Source: a virus
Reading direction: 5' to 3' (one strand)
Length of the DNA: 28,849 nucleotides
IMG/VR virus record: IMGVR_UViG_3300027963_000253
Location: 1 to 28,849 of that record
Under the pieces are notes generated by a model. The model worked only from the letters and a program-made list of their open reading frames with translations, did no database searches and was not told the origin of the DNA. Below are positions 21,890 to 28,849 of this stretch, piece by piece. Each line of letters opens with the position of its first letter. Position 1 is the first letter of the stretch. A program made the translations under genes and the position numbers.

Positions 21890-22062
21890 GCGTAAAACGC
21901 CTCGCCTGGCAAATCGAAATTCTTGAGCGGGCAAAGAAAAGCCTAGCCGACGGTCGTGTGGTCGTAACTCGCTGCCGCCTCGATTTGGCGCTGCACATTG
22001 CCAAGGAGATGCTGAAGCGGGCGCAGACGTACCAAAAGCGGGATTTGGAGAAGAAAAAATGA
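21886..22062 (+). CDS. Small basic helical protein
   Basis: The 58-residue product starts at ATG 21886 in the ATGA overlap (an upstream TTG is in frame but inside the previous gene). It is helical and basic, ending KRDLEKKK. No family is recognised. Composition returns here to the GC-rich level of the operon. Confidence 0.6.
   Translation: MSVKRLAWQIEILERAKKSLADGRVVVTRCRLDLALHIAKEMLKRAQTYQKRDLEKKK
21887..21894 (+). repeat. TGAGCGTA direct repeat, right boundary
   Basis: Second copy of the eight-base repeat, at the start of the following 58-residue gene. Removing the segment between copies would leave GTGAGCGTA at the start of this gene, overlapping the stop of the 42-residue gene, as elsewhere in this operon. 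Confidence 0.65.
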
Positions 22063-22235
22063 GGGCGTTGTCGTGGCTTCTATACTGGTTAGGTGATCTG
22101 GTTAGCAGGACTTTGTGCCGCTGGGGTTTGGCCGGATCACTCTATCAAAAACTGATGCTTTGGTCGGTTGAGTGCGACAAGGATTTTAACGTTTGGAAAG
22201 AAGTCAAACCCCGCAAAAGGAGAAAACGCAAATGA
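22059..22235 (+). CDS. Small amphipathic membrane-associated protein
   Basis: The 58-residue product has a tryptophan- and leucine-rich N-terminal half (LSWLLYWLGDLVSRTLCRWG), a second hydrophobic helix (SLYQKLMLWSV) and a strongly basic tail (KPRKRRKRK). It may lie along the inner membrane with its tail bound to nucleic acid or phospholipid. ATGA overlaps join it on both sides. No family is recognised. Confidence 0.55.
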   Translation: MRALSWLLYWLGDLVSRTLCRWGLAGSLYQKLMLWSVECDKDFNVWKEVKPRKRRKRK

Positions 22236-22423
22236 AGGATCTAGGCAAAATTACTTTTGGCAAAGCACGGCCCGCACCTAAGCAGGTTTTAGTCGACGTA
22301 ACCTATGACGCCAAGACGGCAAAGGCGTTGCACGCATTTGGGCTGAAGCAGTTAAAGAAAGATGAAGCGGCAGTAATTGAGTATGTGATTAAGAAAGCTC
22401 TGGAAGGGCTTGTAAAAAAATGA
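22232..22423 (+). CDS. Small RHH-like or hypothetical protein
   Basis: The 63-residue product from ATG 22232 has a strand-like PKQVLVDVTYDAK followed by two helices (KALHAFGLKQLKKDEAAVIE, then YVIKKALEGLVKK), a layout that could be a degenerate ribbon-helix-helix. It is coupled to the primase-helicase gene by ATGA at 22420, so it may bind DNA near replication functions. The assignment is tentative. Confidence 0.5.
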   Translation: MKDLGKITFGKARPAPKQVLVDVTYDAKTAKALHAFGLKQLKKDEAAVIEYVIKKALEGLVKK

Positions 22424-24384
22424 TTGCACTGCCCCCAGCCACCGAGGCCATTTACCACAACGGGGCGCCTGAAGGTGAGCGCAACACACAACTGTTCCGC
22501 ATGGCGTTGCAGTTCCGTGATCAAGGCTTGTCGCAGTTTGATGCGGAGTCAGAGGCCGAGATCTGGGGATTTAAGAATGGGCTAACGCAGAACGAATGCG
22601 TGGCAGCCGTAAAATCCGCTTACAGCAAGCCAGCCAGGGAGCCTTGGAGGCCGAAAGCAAAGTACGGCTATCAGAACGGGGCGATCGTTAGGGAGGATAT
22701 GCCAGTTCCACCAATGCCCATCAGCGTAGAGAGCGGGCCGGTAGATAAGTTTCTGACTACCTGTTTTGACGTGGGCGATTTCATAAATATCACAAGATCG
22801 ATTCGGGACGGCGACCGCGAGCGGCCGGACGGTGCAGGCGAGACGCGAAGCCGTGAGGAATGGCTAGAATTGTTTAAGGCCGACGGGTTGAAAGAGTGGC
22901 AGGGCGATGCAGTAGGCGTCTATGTGTCGATTAACGCTAACAATGGAAACGGACGAGCTGCAGAACACGTCACGAAATATCGGCACTGCCTAATTGAATT
23001 TGACGAAAGTACGCTGCAAGAACAGTGGGCGATTGTTAAGCGCAGTGGCCTGCCCACCTCTGCCATCATTAAGAGCGGTTCACGAAGCCTGCATGCTTTT
23101 GTTGATGTACGTGCAGCCAACGCCAAGGAGTTTGCCGAGCGTGTGGCGTTTATTTACAAGCACCTAGAGCACACAAAGCTGGATCCGGCCAACAAGGACG
23201 CCGGGCGGTTGTCCAGGTTGCCCGGTGCTATGAGGACGGCGACTGGTCAGCAGCAGGAGCTTGTCGAATGCGGTGCACCTACGCTCACGTATATTGAATG
23301 GCAGGAGCGCACGATTTACGGTGATATTCCAGAGCCGTACAAGTGGGTGGACTTGATCAATTTTAAGGAGGACGCAGATCCCACACAACTTTTAGGCAAG
23401 CGGTGGATTTGCCGTGGCGGATCGGCTTTGTGGGTGGGTAGCAGTGGCCTTGGCAAGAGCGTGCTTTGCATGCAGGCAGCGATTACCTGGGCGATTGCTG
23501 AATCATTCTTTGGAATCAACCCACACGGTGAAGGCTTGAAGTCGTTAATCATTCAAGCTGAGAACGACGAGGGAGACGTCGCCGAATCAGTTCAAGGCGT
23601 ATTTAAGGCGATGAACCTTACCGATAAGCAAAAAGAATTGGTTATGGCTAGGGTAACTATCGTGCGTGATTGCACCTCCACAGGGGAGAAGTTTGTGGAT
23701 CGGGTGCGTCGCTTAGTAGAAAAGTATAAGCCCGACCTAGTTTGGATTGATCCATTGCTTGCGTTTATCGGTGGCGACCTATCCAGCCAGGAGACGGCAA
23801 GTGCGTTCCTACGCAATATGCTTAACCCGCTATCTTTGTCGGCTGGGTTTGCTTGGATGCTCATTCATCACACGCCCAAGCCAGTTAAGGAAGGCAACGG
23901 GTATCAAGGCGCAGACAAGGCGTATAGCGGTTTCGGCTCAAGCGAGCTGACGAATTGGGCGAGGAGCGTATTAACCCTTGCGCCTTGTGGCGAGGATGCC
24001 GATGGCAAGCGTATTTACAGGCTTGAGGTAACCAAGCGCGGCAAGCGGTCTAATCTTAATTGTAAGGGCATTATAGCGCAAAACGCAGTGCAGCCTCACG
24101 CCAACCTGCGTCATAGTGATGTAGGGCTGGCGTGGATTGCTGCTGATGAGCCAGAACCCAAGACGGCTGGCAGGCCGGAGATTGTGGTTAATTTTGATGA
24201 CTACAAGCACATCGTAGCAAAGGGCATAAGTGCAGGCGATTTGCAAAGCTGCATACGCAATAAGTCGAAAGTTGGTCATACCAAGAGCCGCGACTTGACG
24301 GCGGCTTGGGAATTAGAGGGTCTGATTAAAAATACAGGCACTGAAAAGGCTAAAAAATACGTACTAAATGAGGAACAAAAATGA
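22420..24384 (+). CDS. Replicative primase-helicase (PrimPol + AAA/RecA-like)
   Basis: The 654-residue protein joins several parts. An N-terminal helical PriCT-like segment (GERNTQLFRMALQFRDQG) comes first. An archaeo-eukaryotic primase core follows, with E193-F-D195 in CLIEFDE, S223-L-H225 in SGSRSLHAF and DAGRLSRLPG (260-269). A RepA/AAA_25-type ATPase has Walker A GSSGLGKS (340-347), Walker B LVWID (440-444) and HH at 483-484. The C-terminal helical region resembles a winged helix. It would prime and unwind phage DNA. A likely iteron origin lies immediately downstream. This is the main replication protein of the operon. Confidence 0.85.
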   Translation: MIALPPATEAIYHNGAPEGERNTQLFRMALQFRDQGLSQFDAESEAEIWGFKNGLTQNECVAAVKSAYSKPAREPWRPKAKYGYQNGAIVREDMPVPPMPISVESGPVDKFLTTCFDVGDFINITRSIRDGDRERPDGAGETRSREEWLELFKADGLKEWQGDAVGVYVSINANNGNGRAAEHVTKYRHCLIEFDESTLQEQWAIVKRSGLPTSAIIKSGSRSLHAFVDVRAANAKEFAERVAFIYKHLEHTKLDPANKDAGRLSRLPGAMRTATGQQQELVECGAPTLTYIEWQERTIYGDIPEPYKWVDLINFKEDADPTQLLGKRWICRGGSALWVGSSGLGKSVLCMQAAITWAIAESFFGINPHGEGLKSLIIQAENDEGDVAESVQGVFKAMNLTDKQKELVMARVTIVRDCTSTGEKFVDRVRRLVEKYKPDLVWIDPLLAFIGGDLSSQETASAFLRNMLNPLSLSAGFAWMLIHHTPKPVKEGNGYQGADKAYSGFGSSELTNWARSVLTLAPCGEDADGKRIYRLEVTKRGKRSNLNCKGIIAQNAVQPHANLRHSDVGLAWIAADEPEPKTAGRPEIVVNFDDYKHIVAKGISAGDLQSCIRNKSKVGHTKSRDLTAAWELEGLIKNTGTEKAKKYVLNEEQK

Positions 24385-24539
24385 GCCTAAAAAGCCTATC
24401 ACCACTTATTCATGTTCTATCACCGTTAATTGGTAGAACGCCTATTGATGGATATCCCCCCTTTAAGGGGATATCCATTAATAGGGTTCGATGTTTCCAT
24501 CCATTGACCATCGATAGGGGCGATTTCCGTTCATTATGA
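24381..24539 (+). CDS. Small ORF across the putative origin
   Basis: A 52-residue frame starts in an ATGA overlap with the primase-helicase stop and ends in an ATGA overlap with the next gene, spanning the iterons and hairpin. The sequence (with IDGYPPFKGISINR at the hairpin) has no recognised domain. The open frame may simply let ribosomes cross the origin and keep coupling intact. Translation is plausible, function unproved. Confidence 0.35.
   Translation: MSLKSLSPLIHVLSPLIGRTPIDGYPPFKGISINRVRCFHPLTIDRGDFRSL
24395..24518. other. ori: Putative replication origin with iterons
   Basis: Five related elements with consensus ending in YRATAGG lie here. On the minus strand: 24395-24403, 24416-24424 (CTATCACC seen on plus, 21 bases apart) and 24441-24451. 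On the plus strand: 24475-24485 and 24508-24518 (CCATYRATAGG). The last three share eleven positions. They flank a long hairpin and follow directly on the primase-helicase gene, the usual place for an iteron origin. An operator for the downstream HTH gene is the alternative. Confidence 0.55.
24441..24485. repeat. Long inverted repeat (19-bp arms)
   Basis: CCTATTGATGGATATCCCC pairs with the complementary arm at 24467-24485 with one G-T wobble, around a seven-base loop CCTTTAA. The arms include two of the iteron copies facing each other. It could extrude as a cruciform or fold in RNA. There is no T-run, so it is not a standard terminator. Confidence 0.8.
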
Positions 24540-25027
24540 TTGACCAACAAATGCTAGAAAGAATCCCCTGCGGTTCGGCCCACATTTCCACCCGAATTGA
24601 TGGGATAGCGGATCTAGTCCATGAGGCTTTTTATGAACTGGGTCTGACTGTTACAACGTCCTCAGTGGCTTTGACCACTCAGGTGTTCCATTACCTTATC
24701 ACTAAAGCGCCAGACCATCCTGCGGTTCAGAACATGGCCGATACGCTGGAACAGTCTGTGCTGGCTGTTGTGCTTAACAGATCGACTAAGTCTATGACCC
24801 AGCTGGCTAAAGAGCACAAGATAACTAAACAGGCGTTTAGTAAGAGGGTGTTAGGGCTAACCGATCGCCTTGGGTTGCCTGTCAGAGCGCAGAAAAGTCA
24901 GAAGGCCCGTGAGGCATACGATCTCAGGGCAAGGAAGCACCACGACAAGCGGCGTCGTCAAATTCCTAAGTTTAACAATGCCGCACTATTGAAAGGCAGG
25001 GACAGATGCAAGAACTCAAAGAAGTAA
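24536..25027 (+). CDS. HTH DNA-binding protein (sigma region 4-like)
   Basis: The 163-residue protein has a helical N-terminal half and a C-terminal helix-turn-helix: NRSTKSMTQLAKEHKITKQA, then FSKRVLGLTDRLG, followed by a strongly basic tail (ARKHHDKRRRQ). The pattern fits a sigma-like or antiterminator/late-activator protein. It starts at ATG 24536 in an ATGA overlap and lies between the origin and the packaging genes, a good place for a late-gene activator. No specific family is recognised. Confidence 0.6.
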   Translation: MIDQQMLERIPCGSAHISTRIDGIADLVHEAFYELGLTVTTSSVALTTQVFHYLITKAPDHPAVQNMADTLEQSVLAVVLNRSTKSMTQLAKEHKITKQAFSKRVLGLTDRLGLPVRAQKSQKAREAYDLRARKHHDKRRRQIPKFNNAALLKGRDRCKNSKK

Positions 25028-25467
25028 TTAAGAAACTAAACAAGAGGCGTACCGAAACGCTAGAGCAGATGGGTGAGGTAATAGGCTTGGCAGCTCAGGC
25101 CGGTGCCATCATATCCAGTGCAAGAGCTAACGGCGAGAACGTGGCTGCGTTACTTGAGTCAGTTGAGCTAACTGATGAGCAAGGCAAACGGTTGGAGCGT
25201 GTTGCGTTACATCAAAAGAAACTGCAAGACGGTGACCCTACTGTGTTGCGTCAGATCATGTTGTGGACAGAGATGCTGCCTGATCCGATCACGACATCCG
25301 TACCAAGCGAGCGCAAGCCGTTCTTCTTTCCGCTTATTAAAGTTAGTCAGTGGTTCATTAACAGATCCAAGCCTGAAGCTTGGACGTCAGACATGCGAAC
25401 AGAATTTATACGCTACGCAGAGCCGATCGCTAAGAAGTACATTGAAATAAGAGAGCGGTCGTTATGA
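25006..25467 (+). CDS. Hypothetical helical protein
   Basis: The 153-residue protein overlaps the preceding gene by 22 bases. Its first 75 residues are helical and charged (MGEVIGLAAQAGAIISSARA), resembling the phage DUF3102-type layout. The second half contains PSERKPFFFPLIKVSQWF and ends in a basic helix. Function is unknown. It is coupled by ATGA to the small frame at 25464. Confidence 0.6.
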   Translation: MQELKEVIKKLNKRRTETLEQMGEVIGLAAQAGAIISSARANGENVAALLESVELTDEQGKRLERVALHQKKLQDGDPTVLRQIMLWTEMLPDPITTSVPSERKPFFFPLIKVSQWFINRSKPEAWTSDMRTEFIRYAEPIAKKYIEIRERSL

Positions 25468-25556
25468 ATGCTCATAAGTTGTTAGTAGACTCAGCAGGGC
25501 AAAAGCCTGCGGTGAAAACGACTCCCGTTGATTTCTTAAGTGTAGCCCCGCAATAG
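25464..25556 (+). CDS. Tiny ORF before terminase
   Basis: A 30-residue frame starts in an ATGA overlap and ends directly before the small terminase region. The peptide (LLVDSAGQKPAVKTTPVDFL) has no recognised feature. It may be a coupling leader. The only support is the overlap. Confidence 0.35.
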   Translation: MNAHKLLVDSAGQKPAVKTTPVDFLSVAPQ

Positions 25557-25565
25557 TTGCGTCCT

Positions 25566-26045
25566 ATGGGTAGGCCAGTTAATCACGACGTAAAGAGGGC
25601 GATGGCCGCCACGGGTAAATCCCGTGCCACCGTCTATTTACAGCGCAAGAAGGTGGAGGCCCAGCCGCTCGTAAAGGCCAAGGGCGGCGGGCTGGACGTC
25701 GAGATCCAGCGACTTGAGGATCTGGCTGCGAGCCTGGGCGAATCAGCAAAGGACGACACGCGAGCCGACCGCTCCGAGTTGATTAGCAACTACACAAAGC
25801 TGGTTGAGGCGTTGCGTAGAATGAAAGGCGACCGGCCAGACATCGACCAAGCAGAGGGCACGATGGTGCCAGTAGACGAGGCCGACAAGGTACTGGCCGG
25901 AAGGGATAACGCACTTGTCCCGCTACTTAAAGGAATGGCAAAGCGGTTGGCCCCGATCTGCGCAAATCGCCCAGCAGTTGAGGTAGAGGCTGAAGTTGAA
26001 AACGAAGTCGGGCAGATCATGCGCCAGGTTGAGGCAGCTCTGTGA
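25566..26045 (+). CDS. Small terminase subunit candidate
   Basis: From ATG 25566 the product has 159 residues (TTG 25557 would add three). The N-terminus MGRPVNHDVKRAMAATGKSR with ATVYLQRKK is a small helix-turn-helix for DNA recognition. A long helical region follows (LEDLAASLGESAKDD, LISNYTKLVEALRRM), and the acidic C-terminal helix could contact the large subunit. It overlaps the large terminase start as GTGA. Position and layout fit the DNA-recognition subunit of the packaging motor, so cos or pac should lie nearby. No Shine-Dalgarno is obvious. Confidence 0.65.
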   Translation: MGRPVNHDVKRAMAATGKSRATVYLQRKKVEAQPLVKAKGGGLDVEIQRLEDLAASLGESAKDDTRADRSELISNYTKLVEALRRMKGDRPDIDQAEGTMVPVDEADKVLAGRDNALVPLLKGMAKRLAPICANRPAVEVEAEVENEVGQIMRQVEAAL

Positions 26046-27781
26046 GCAAGGCTCAAGAGGAGCTACGCCGACGAGCACGGATCCGCTGGCACTACGAAAA
26101 GCCGCCAGGGGTGATCGAGTGGGCGGAGCGAAACATTCAGCTAGATAGCAGGCTGACGGCTCGGCCGGGTTTATATAACACAACGTGGACGCCTTACGTG
26201 CGGGGCGTACTGGAAGCACTAGCCGATCCTGGCGTTCACACAGTCACGCTTTGCTGGGGATCGCAGACAGGCAAGACGCTGACGCTGGCCATCTGGCTGG
26301 CGTATAGAATTGCGAACGATCCGGCTCCGGCGTTGCTGGTCATGCCTAACGCTGATCTTGCTAGGTCATACAGCGAGACGCGACTGACTCCGATTTTTGA
26401 AAAGTGCAAGCCTGTGAAGCGACTATTCCCGCAAGACATGGACGACCTAAAGATTTTGGAAATGCAGTTTGCGACCATGACTCTTTCCCTAGTCGGATCA
26501 AATAGCCCGGCAAACTTAAGCTCACGCCCGATTTGCATAGCCGTGCTGGACGAGCTGGATTCCTTTGCAACTCCATCCGAAAAAGATGCGGCCGCCTACT
26601 CTCTGGCGTTGGAACGGACAAAGGCGTTCCCGCAACGCAAGCACGTACTGACTTCAACGCCAACGTTGAACACCGGCGATATCTGGATCAATTACCAAGC
26701 TGGGACACAGGAGACTTTTCACGTCCCTTGCCATGCGTGCGGGGAATATCAAGCGATGGAGTTTGGGCAGATCCGATGGGATGAAAGCGCACGATCAGAG
26801 GATGGCAAGTGGGACATGCGAAAGGTAACTGAAACAGCCGCCTACCACTGCACCAAGTGCGACGCACCGTGGAGTGAACGCAATCGCCGCCAGTCGATCG
26901 AGCAGGGTAAATGGGTGGCGGCAAACGCAAGCTCGGAGGCTGGCCGTCGATCGTTCCGCCTGCCGAGCTGGTACTCCCCGACGATCACCTTTGCGGATTG
27001 CGCCAAAAAGTTTCTAACTGAAAAGCATTATCTGCACGGCTTGCAAGGATGGGTGAACGGCTGGAGCGCGATGCCGTGGGAGGATCAGTTTGACGACAAC
27101 GAGCTGAACAATATCCCGCCAGGAGCCTTTGCCAAAAAGCAGGAATGGGAAACGGATCACATTAAGCTGGCCGCAATCGACAGGCAGATCGACGAGTTTT
27201 GGTTCGTGGTGCGTGCGTTTGCCAGGGACGGATCCAGCCGACTAATTGAAGAAGGCCGCCGGCGAACGATTGAGGACGTGGCTCACACATTGGCAGAGCT
27301 GGGCGTGAAGAACATTCACGCCTGCATCGACTCAGGCTACGAAACTCAAGACACCTACCGCATCGCCGCGCGGTACGGATGGACGGCGATCAAGGGTGAG
27401 GAGCGCCAGTACTATTATATTGAGGGGCAAGCAGGGCGCATGAAGTCGGTGCACAGCTCGGATCAGCCAACGGACGCAGGCTGTCGTCTGCTACTTCTCA
27501 GCTCACCGGCCTGCCAAGATTTGCTGGCTTGGTTGCGGAGAGGGCAAGGGCCGATCTGGGAAGTAGCCCATGACGTCAGCCCAGATTATCGAGAGCACAT
27601 GGCCAGCCATAGGAAGGCGCATCGGATTAACCGCAAGACTGGCAAGGACGTTTATGAGTGGATTAGGGTAAAGGGCAGGCAGGATCATTTATACGATTGC
27701 GAAACCTACCTGGCTGGATTTGCAGTGTGGGGTAAGGTGATTCAGGCGGAAGCAGCGATGACGCAAGACGCGAAGGTATGA
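26042..27781 (+). CDS. Large terminase subunit, lambda gpA family
   Basis: The 579-residue protein has Walker A GSQTGKT (73-79), Walker B IAVLDE with D170-E171, the coupling motif region TSTPT (205-209), and a zinc-finger-like CHAC...CTKC (C230, C233, C270, C273) typical of gpA-type terminases. The C-terminal nuclease region includes IHACIDSGYETQDTYRI. It cuts concatemers and pumps DNA into the prohead using ATP. The start is GTG 26042 within GTGA. The family generally cuts at cos sites, which suggests cohesive ends. Confidence 0.92.
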   Translation: MSKAQEELRRRARIRWHYEKPPGVIEWAERNIQLDSRLTARPGLYNTTWTPYVRGVLEALADPGVHTVTLCWGSQTGKTLTLAIWLAYRIANDPAPALLVMPNADLARSYSETRLTPIFEKCKPVKRLFPQDMDDLKILEMQFATMTLSLVGSNSPANLSSRPICIAVLDELDSFATPSEKDAAAYSLALERTKAFPQRKHVLTSTPTLNTGDIWINYQAGTQETFHVPCHACGEYQAMEFGQIRWDESARSEDGKWDMRKVTETAAYHCTKCDAPWSERNRRQSIEQGKWVAANASSEAGRRSFRLPSWYSPTITFADCAKKFLTEKHYLHGLQGWVNGWSAMPWEDQFDDNELNNIPPGAFAKKQEWETDHIKLAAIDRQIDEFWFVVRAFARDGSSRLIEEGRRRTIEDVAHTLAELGVKNIHACIDSGYETQDTYRIAARYGWTAIKGEERQYYYIEGQAGRMKSVHSSDQPTDAGCRLLLLSSPACQDLLAWLRRGQGPIWEVAHDVSPDYREHMASHRKAHRINRKTGKDVYEWIRVKGRQDHLYDCETYLAGFAVWGKVIQAEAAMTQDAKV

Positions 27782-27803
27782 TTGACACGATGGGAACGGA
27801 GTC

Positions 27804-28133
27804 GTGGATCGTGCTCTCCTTTTTTCCCTCTGGATTCAGAGCAGCAAAAACGCAACCGCGTTGCTGCTGGCCTTGGAATCTATTGCCGCAGGGCAGGTTA
27901 CAGTTTTTCAAAACGGAGGCCGCACAATGATCTCCGCATCCGTTGCTGGCAAATCGTTTAGCTACCAAGTCACGTCAGGCATCACGCCTGTTGAGGTGGC
28001 TAAAGCGGCTCTAGACGGGTGGCGTTTAATTCAAGGCAAGACCGACGCAGAGGTTGCGGCAATCTTTACAGGCGATCAAAGCCTGGTGAGTTACCCCCGC
28101 TTTTTGGAAAAGCCATATTCAGTGAGCTACTAA
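27804..28133 (+). CDS. gpW-like head-tail connector protein
   Basis: The small gene between large terminase and portal is where lambda-like phages carry gpW. From GTG 27804 the 109-residue product gives a helix (TALLLALESIAAG), a beta hairpin (VTVFQNGGRT, then SASVAGKSFSYQV) and a helix (PVEVAKAALDGWRLI), matching the helix-hairpin-helix gpW layout. However ATG 27927 has a strong GGAGG eight bases upstream and would give 68 residues. A different 50-codon frame, 27778-27930, is joined by ATGA to both flanking genes. I prefer the longer frame for its domain integrity. Confidence 0.6.
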   Translation: MDRALLFSLWIQSSKNATALLLALESIAAGQVTVFQNGGRTMISASVAGKSFSYQVTSGITPVEVAKAALDGWRLIQGKTDAEVAAIFTGDQSLVSYPRFLEKPYSVSY

Positions 28134-28134
28134 T

Positions 28135-28849
28135 ATGGGTTTAGGTTCAAAAATTATCACGACATGGAGCCGCATGCTCCGTGCGGTTGGCCCGGATACT
28201 CGTAAGCGTCGGTTTGTCGAAGCACAGCTAGGCGATACAAGGCTGGACGTTAGCGCCGCATCACGGCAGGCAATCTCATCGTTAGCCCGCTGGCTTTGCT
28301 ATAACGACCCCACCATTCGCGGCGCAATCGATACTATCACCCGCAATACCATTGGCTCTGGCATCAAAGCTCAATCCCGTACAAGCGACGAGGCATGGAA
28401 CGCAGACGCCGAAGCGTGGTTTGATATGTGGAGCGGAAGTTGCGACGTGAGAGGAATTTTGGATTGGAACACCATGCAGCAGGTAGCCACCCGCACCATG
28501 TTGCGAGATAACGAAATATTTGCTCTGCTAACTGATAACGGTGACGGCTATCCGCTAATTCAGTTGGTGGAAGGGCACCGCTGCGAAACGCCGACCTACT
28601 TGGGCACAGAGACAAACATTTTCGACGGAGTGCGACTGAACAAAAACGGCAGGCCGCTGAGCTACTACATTCGCACGGGTAACGATGGCGAGAAATTTAC
28701 GGAGGTGCAGGCAAATGATTTAATCTTGCTGGCAGAACGCGATCGGGCAGATGAAGTGCGATCGATTAGCAAGCTGGCATCTTGCATTAACACTTGCCTT
28801 GATAGATCAGAAATTCTTGAGCAGGAAATGCTTGCGCTAAAAAGAGCAG
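28135..28849 (+). CDS. Portal protein, lambda gpB family, 3' partial
   Basis: The first 238 codons are present; the gene runs off the window. Family features include RQAISSLARWLCYNDPTIRG near the start, MLRDNEIFALLTDNGDG, IQLVEGHRCETP and DGVRLNKNGRPLSYYI, all characteristic of gpB-type portals. Twelve copies form the ring through which DNA enters and leaves the head and to which the terminase and connector dock. It begins one base after the connector stop. Protease/scaffold and capsid genes should follow outside the window. Confidence 0.9.
   Translation, partial: MGLGSKIITTWSRMLRAVGPDTRKRRFVEAQLGDTRLDVSAASRQAISSLARWLCYNDPTIRGAIDTITRNTIGSGIKAQSRTSDEAWNADAEAWFDMWSGSCDVRGILDWNTMQQVATRTMLRDNEIFALLTDNGDGYPLIQLVEGHRCETPTYLGTETNIFDGVRLNKNGRPLSYYIRTGNDGEKFTEVQANDLILLAERDRADEVRSISKLASCINTCLDRSEILEQEMLALKRA

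Noticed and set aside
24441-24485. Hairpin as a rho-independent terminator
   Set aside because: Stem is long but is not followed by a T-run, and coupled genes continue downstream.
1-28849. CRISPR array, insertion sequence or transposase
   Set aside because: No regularly spaced repeats with unique spacers, no terminal inverted repeats with a transposase, and no DDE or HUH transposase motif were found.

Overview
The window is a stretch of a temperate, tailed-phage genome with lambda-like head and packaging proteins: a gpA-family large terminase, a gpW-like connector and a gpB-family portal. A tape-measure gene and no sign of a contractile sheath point to a siphovirus. Gram-negative host biology is inferred from two small lipoproteins with lipoboxes, one beside the lysis genes. 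The host genus cannot be read from the sequence. The 3' half of a class II, serine-type tRNA at 16938-16974 suggests that the phage integrates into a host tRNA-Ser gene.

Layout: 1-12273 holds tail genes (tail completion and tube candidates, tape measure, distal tail proteins, fibres). 12275-13913 is a lysis region with lipoproteins, small membrane proteins and an M15 peptidase endolysin. 13910-15239 encodes a MazG-like protein, a calcineurin-like phosphoesterase and a winged-helix protein. 15236-17144 is the lysogeny module: two divergent ribbon-helix-helix genes around a cluster of GCGTA half-sites, an excisionase-like gene, a tyrosine integrase on the minus strand, and attP. 17141-25556 is an early operon of many tiny genes. 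It carries a Vsr/DUF559-like nuclease, a single-strand DNA-binding protein, a RecB/Cas4-like exonuclease, a 3D-domain wall enzyme, an HTH gene, an AT-rich HTH-nuclease cassette, a primase-helicase and a likely iteron origin. 25566-28849 holds the small and large terminase, the connector and the start of the portal gene. Capsid genes are expected outside the window, between portal and tail.

Because attP lies between the tail/lysis genes and the early/packaging genes, the sequence is in excised (circular or packaged) order and not in prophage order. In the lysogen the early operon would sit directly behind the host tRNA, with the integrase at the other end.

Genes are packed with 4-base ATGA or GTGA stop-start overlaps. 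Twelve consecutive junctions between 19705 and 24539 have this form, which supports many genes below 60 codons. The most interesting items are: a 1,070-bp AT-rich nuclease cassette bounded by an 8-bp direct repeat whose precise removal would restore a native overlap; a five-copy iteron and hairpin element just after the primase-helicase; an RHH/RHH divergent switch; and an attP core located inside the first ORF of the early operon.
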